NCBI GenBank assembly: GCA_964477265.1
Contig: CAYZDJ010000001.1
Coordinates: 186,001 to 250,000 of the forward strand
Origin: CAIVPM01 sp964477265
Lineage (GTDB): Bacteria > Bacteroidota > Bacteroidia > Chitinophagales > Chitinophagaceae
DNA length: 64,000 nt
Direction of reading: 5' to 3'
Under the pieces are notes generated by a model. That model was not told where the DNA came from. It ran no database searches and was given only the letters and a program-made list of their open reading frames with translations. The position numbers and the translations under genes are program-made. Positions within the stretch are counted from its first letter, which is position 1. Each line of letters begins with the position of its first letter. Shown piece after piece: positions 61,757 through 64,000 of the stretch.

Positions 61757-62782
61757 TTATATCAAACTTTTTAAAGTATTGTACACTTGTATTGCTCTAT
61801 CCCTGTAACTATGTTTTTTTTCTATTGCAGCTTTGTTGCCTAAGTTCCTGAATTCAGTAGCCTGATCTTTTGTTAATGACAATAAGTAGTTTATTTTTTC
61901 AACACACTCGTCTGCGTCTTTGAATAAAAATATCTCTTCACCATCTTTAAAAAACAAATTGTGCTCTTTGGTATTGGGTGCAACTTGCAAGCCACCAATG
62001 CCTGGTACTTCAAAGGTTCTCATGTTATGAGAGTTTTCATTATGAATTCTCATCAAGTTTATTTGCACTCTATACTTTCTTAATATCTTCCATTGCTCTT
62101 TACTGTAAACAGGTTTATGTGTTGTTATATTTTTATTGGTAACAAACTTGTTCCAGTCATTTCCATACACATCAATAGCTACACCTTTTGCAGCAAGTTG
62201 CTCTATAAATGCAGCCCTCACTTTATCTGGATTTCCCAAAAAACAAGCTTTTATAACTTCCTGCTCTTTTGCACATTCATCAAACAATTCTTTGTTTACG
62301 TCAAATGCAAAAGGCAGTAAGCCTGTTTGTGCATTGTATTTTTCCTGAAGCTGTTTTTGAATTTCCAGATTATACGTAAAATGAAAATCGTATAAACCAA
62401 TAGAATTAGTAACATTGGCATTGCCACTGCCTTTGCCTGTAAAAATAAATGGATTGTCGCCATTGTAATTTACTAGCTTTATACCTTTATTTTTTGCATA
62501 TTGCAAAGACTGAGGCGTTATTTCCATTCCTTTAAAAACCCAGATAATTTCTGGATTAAAGGTGTCAACAAAATCTATAAACTGCTTGTTTATTTTTTTT
62601 AAAATATTTGATAAGCCAAGCTTGAATTGTATTTTTCTTAAAATGCCACCGCCAAAATAATAATCATAAAAAATTGCCTGTGCTGTAAATCTCTTTGTAT
62701 CAACACCAAGTTCAATTAAATATTTATAATAAAAATTTTCTATCGAAAAAACTTTATCCGAGCCTACAATTAATAATTTCAT
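61757..62782 (-). CDS. Glycosyltransferase, CgeB-like (GT-B)
   Basis: 341 residues. FNPEIIWVFKGMEITPQSLQ, NYNGDNPFIF, AQTGLLPFAFD, ACFLGNPDKVRAAFIEQLAA, DVYGNDW, NLMRIHNENSHNMRTFEVPG, and LFFKDGEEIFLFKDADECVE are typical of CgeB/DUF3880-type glycosyltransferases. The donor-domain EX7E-like region is RTFEVPGIGGL. It adds a sugar of the repeat unit; specificity unknown. Packed between the acyltransferase-3 and GT genes. Confidence 0.85.
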   Translation of the reverse strand: MKLLIVGSDKVFSIENFYYKYLIELGVDTKRFTAQAIFYDYYFGGGILRKIQFKLGLSNILKKINKQFIDFVDTFNPEIIWVFKGMEITPQSLQYAKNKGIKLVNYNGDNPFIFTGKGSGNANVTNSIGLYDFHFTYNLEIQKQLQEKYNAQTGLLPFAFDVNKELFDECAKEQEVIKACFLGNPDKVRAAFIEQLAAKGVAIDVYGNDWNKFVTNKNITTHKPVYSKEQWKILRKYRVQINLMRIHNENSHNMRTFEVPGIGGLQVAPNTKEHNLFFKDGEEIFLFKDADECVEKINYLLSLTKDQATEFRNLGNKAAIEKKHSYRDRAIQVYNTLKSLI

Positions 62783-62785
62783 CTA

Positions 62786-63898
62786 TTACTGATAGTTAAA
62801 TTTTTTGCCAAATGCAACAATAGGGCTTTCTAAAAATTTATAAACAAGCCACGAGAAAAATATTGATACAATTAATGCTGTTACTGACGCTGTAAAAAGC
62901 CATAAAGGATTTTGAAGGTTGTGGCTTTTTGCAAACACAACTTTGGTTGATCTTAAGATTAAGTAATGAAACAAGTATAGTGAATAAGATATTTTACCAA
63001 TCCAGTTTAAAGTTTTATTAGTTAATAACTGTGAATATATACTGTTGGATTTGCCCAAAGCAATTGCAATGCAACATGTAAAGAACAAGGCAAACAATGT
63101 GTTTCTTATAATGCCAATGTCCTGATAAATTGTAAATAAGGTAATACATGTAATTGCTGAAAATAGTAAAAGCCCTAGCAGTGTTTTATAATGTTTGCTT
63201 ACAAAATTTTCAATGCCATATTCTACGTTTATCCAAGCCAATAAAACCCCAAAAGAAATAGCGTCCATTCTACAAGGCAATAAAACATAGGCAGGAATAT
63301 TAAAGCTAACACCAGCTACTGAATAAATGCTTCTAAAAAAAATTGCTGCTACTATAAAAATAATAAGCAGGTAAGGCAATATTTTAGTGTTTGTAAAATA
63401 TATTATTAATGGCATTATTAAATAAAACTGCTCTTCAATTGCTATAGACCATGTAACAGACATTGCTGCATTGCCCATGTTGTTAAGCTTTGCCATAAAC
63501 AGGTTTTGCAACATGGTAAAATATGACCAAAGAGGCAATACAGTATTACTTGCTAAATAAGATTTTCCCCAGAATAATGGTGCAGAACAAATGAGCACAA
63601 AAATTATAACAAGTAAATAGTAGTTGGGAATAATTCTTAAAAAACGCCTTATGTAAAACGTAGAAAAATAGTTCTGTTTATTTTTATTGCTTATTAAAAT
63701 ACCACCAATTAAAAAGCCAGATAACACAAAAAATAAATCAACACCAGCCCAGCCAAATGAAAAAAGTTTTGCTGATAATTTTCCTAAATAAAGGCGTGAA
63801 TTTATTAATTGATTATTGATATAATGAAAGCTTACCACAAGCATAATTGCAATGGCACGCAAGCCGTCTATTTGCGGTACTCTTTTAACTGTGTTCAT
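62786..63898 (-). CDS. Acyltransferase-3 family membrane O-acyltransferase
   Basis: 370 residues, about ten TM helices. RVPQIDGLRAIAIMLVVSFH (conserved His), GWAGVDLFFVLSGFLIGGIL, FYIRRFLRIIPNYYLLVI, SVTWSIAIEEQFYLIMPLII are the AT3 signature. No SGNH domain is fused. It O-acetylates (or acylates) periplasmic or lipid-linked glycan, as OafA-like enzymes do. It may use acyl groups from the E1/E2 route nearby (speculative). Confidence 0.92.
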   Translation of the reverse strand: MNTVKRVPQIDGLRAIAIMLVVSFHYINNQLINSRLYLGKLSAKLFSFGWAGVDLFFVLSGFLIGGILISNKNKQNYFSTFYIRRFLRIIPNYYLLVIIFVLICSAPLFWGKSYLASNTVLPLWSYFTMLQNLFMAKLNNMGNAAMSVTWSIAIEEQFYLIMPLIIYFTNTKILPYLLIIFIVAAIFFRSIYSVAGVSFNIPAYVLLPCRMDAISFGVLLAWINVEYGIENFVSKHYKTLLGLLLFSAITCITLFTIYQDIGIIRNTLFALFFTCCIAIALGKSNSIYSQLLTNKTLNWIGKISYSLYLFHYLILRSTKVVFAKSHNLQNPLWLFTASVTALIVSIFFSWLVYKFLESPIVAFGKKFNYQ

Positions 63899-63915
63899 TT
63901 TGCTCTATCCTTTTC

Positions 63916-64000
63916 TTAAAAACCTAGCACTGTTTTTTCTATTGCTTGTGCCAGTTTTTCAAGGCTATATTCATCTGCTTTTTGCAAAGCATTTTGCGAA
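63916..64000 (-). CDS. C-terminal end of a glycosyltransferase-like gene, cut by the window edge
   Basis: The minus-strand frame open at 64000 gives SQNALQKADEYSLEKLAQAI then EKTVLGF and a stop at 63916. The DEYSLEKLA phrase is a common C-terminus of group-1 glycosyltransferases. The stop lies 17 bp before the acyltransferase-3 start, with AAGGATAG as a possible ribosome-binding site. The rest is outside the window. Confidence 0.55.
   Translation of the reverse strand, partial: SQNALQKADEYSLEKLAQAIEKTVLGF

Overview
The window is AT-rich DNA from a member of the Bacteroidota, probably a Chitinophagaceae-like or related environmental lineage (placement inferred). Supporting evidence: a type IX secretion plug-domain protein, a Bacteroidota-style LptD, LytTR/LytS and ECF signalling pairs, a Reg_prop/Y_Y_Y/LuxR-HTH regulator, and two promoters matching the Bacteroidota consensus TTG-N18/19-TAnnTTTG. 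No rRNA, CRISPR array, integrase or intact insertion sequence was seen. One tRNA (Val-TAC) is present.

Bases 1-27 kb are mostly housekeeping and signalling genes on both strands. A truncated membrane regulator is followed by a frameshifted remnant of a DUF262/DUF1524 (GmrSD-like) gene and a WYL regulator, which may be the scar of a defence locus. Then come tRNA-Val, a thioesterase, a murein amidase, LptD, an Fe-S CCG-domain protein, a Crp-family regulator, a lone ExbD, acyl-CoA ligase, a HAD phosphatase, DPP-IV peptidase, QueD and FolE (overlapping), an ECF sigma/anti-sigma pair, sensor kinases and a LytTR regulator, NadB and the T9SS plug protein. NadB carries an in-frame 129-bp palindromic insertion.

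Bases 27-64 kb form one very large minus-strand surface-polysaccharide locus (O-antigen, capsule or exopolysaccharide). It encodes nucleotide-sugar enzymes (RfbA, RfbC, RfbB, Fcl, Gmd, an HddC-like nucleotidyltransferase, WecB, a PseB/CapD-like dehydratase and an SDR epimerase), at least seven glycosyltransferases, an initiating phosphoglycosyltransferase, a flippase, Wzz and Wza-type export proteins, and up to three polymerase-like membrane proteins. Modifying enzymes include a hexapeptide acetyltransferase, a phosphoethanolamine-transferase-like sulfatase-fold protein and an acyltransferase-3. The 33-44 kb part is tightly packed and repeat-free. The flanking parts (27-33 kb and 45-56 kb) have genes separated by short dispersed repeats, suggesting modular assembly.

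The most unusual content is at 51.8-56.4 kb: a 2-oxoacid-dehydrogenase-like E1 (alpha-beta fusion), an E2-like lipoyl acyltransferase with a C-terminal CxxC/CxxC tail, and a protein joining an ACP-like domain, a complete holo-ACP-synthase domain and a C-terminal membrane anchor. Together with the neighbouring acyltransferases this looks like a dedicated acyl-group supply route for decorating the polysaccharide (inference). A second oddity is a four-helix-bundle (23S-IVS-type) gene at 45.4-45.8 kb embedded in arrays of a GTCTTTGG/GTCTTTAG word that turn into a large inverted repeat. A small cargo island (47.4-50.0 kb: a PAD/agmatine-deiminase-like protein, two unknowns and a Bro-N protein) interrupts the sugar genes.
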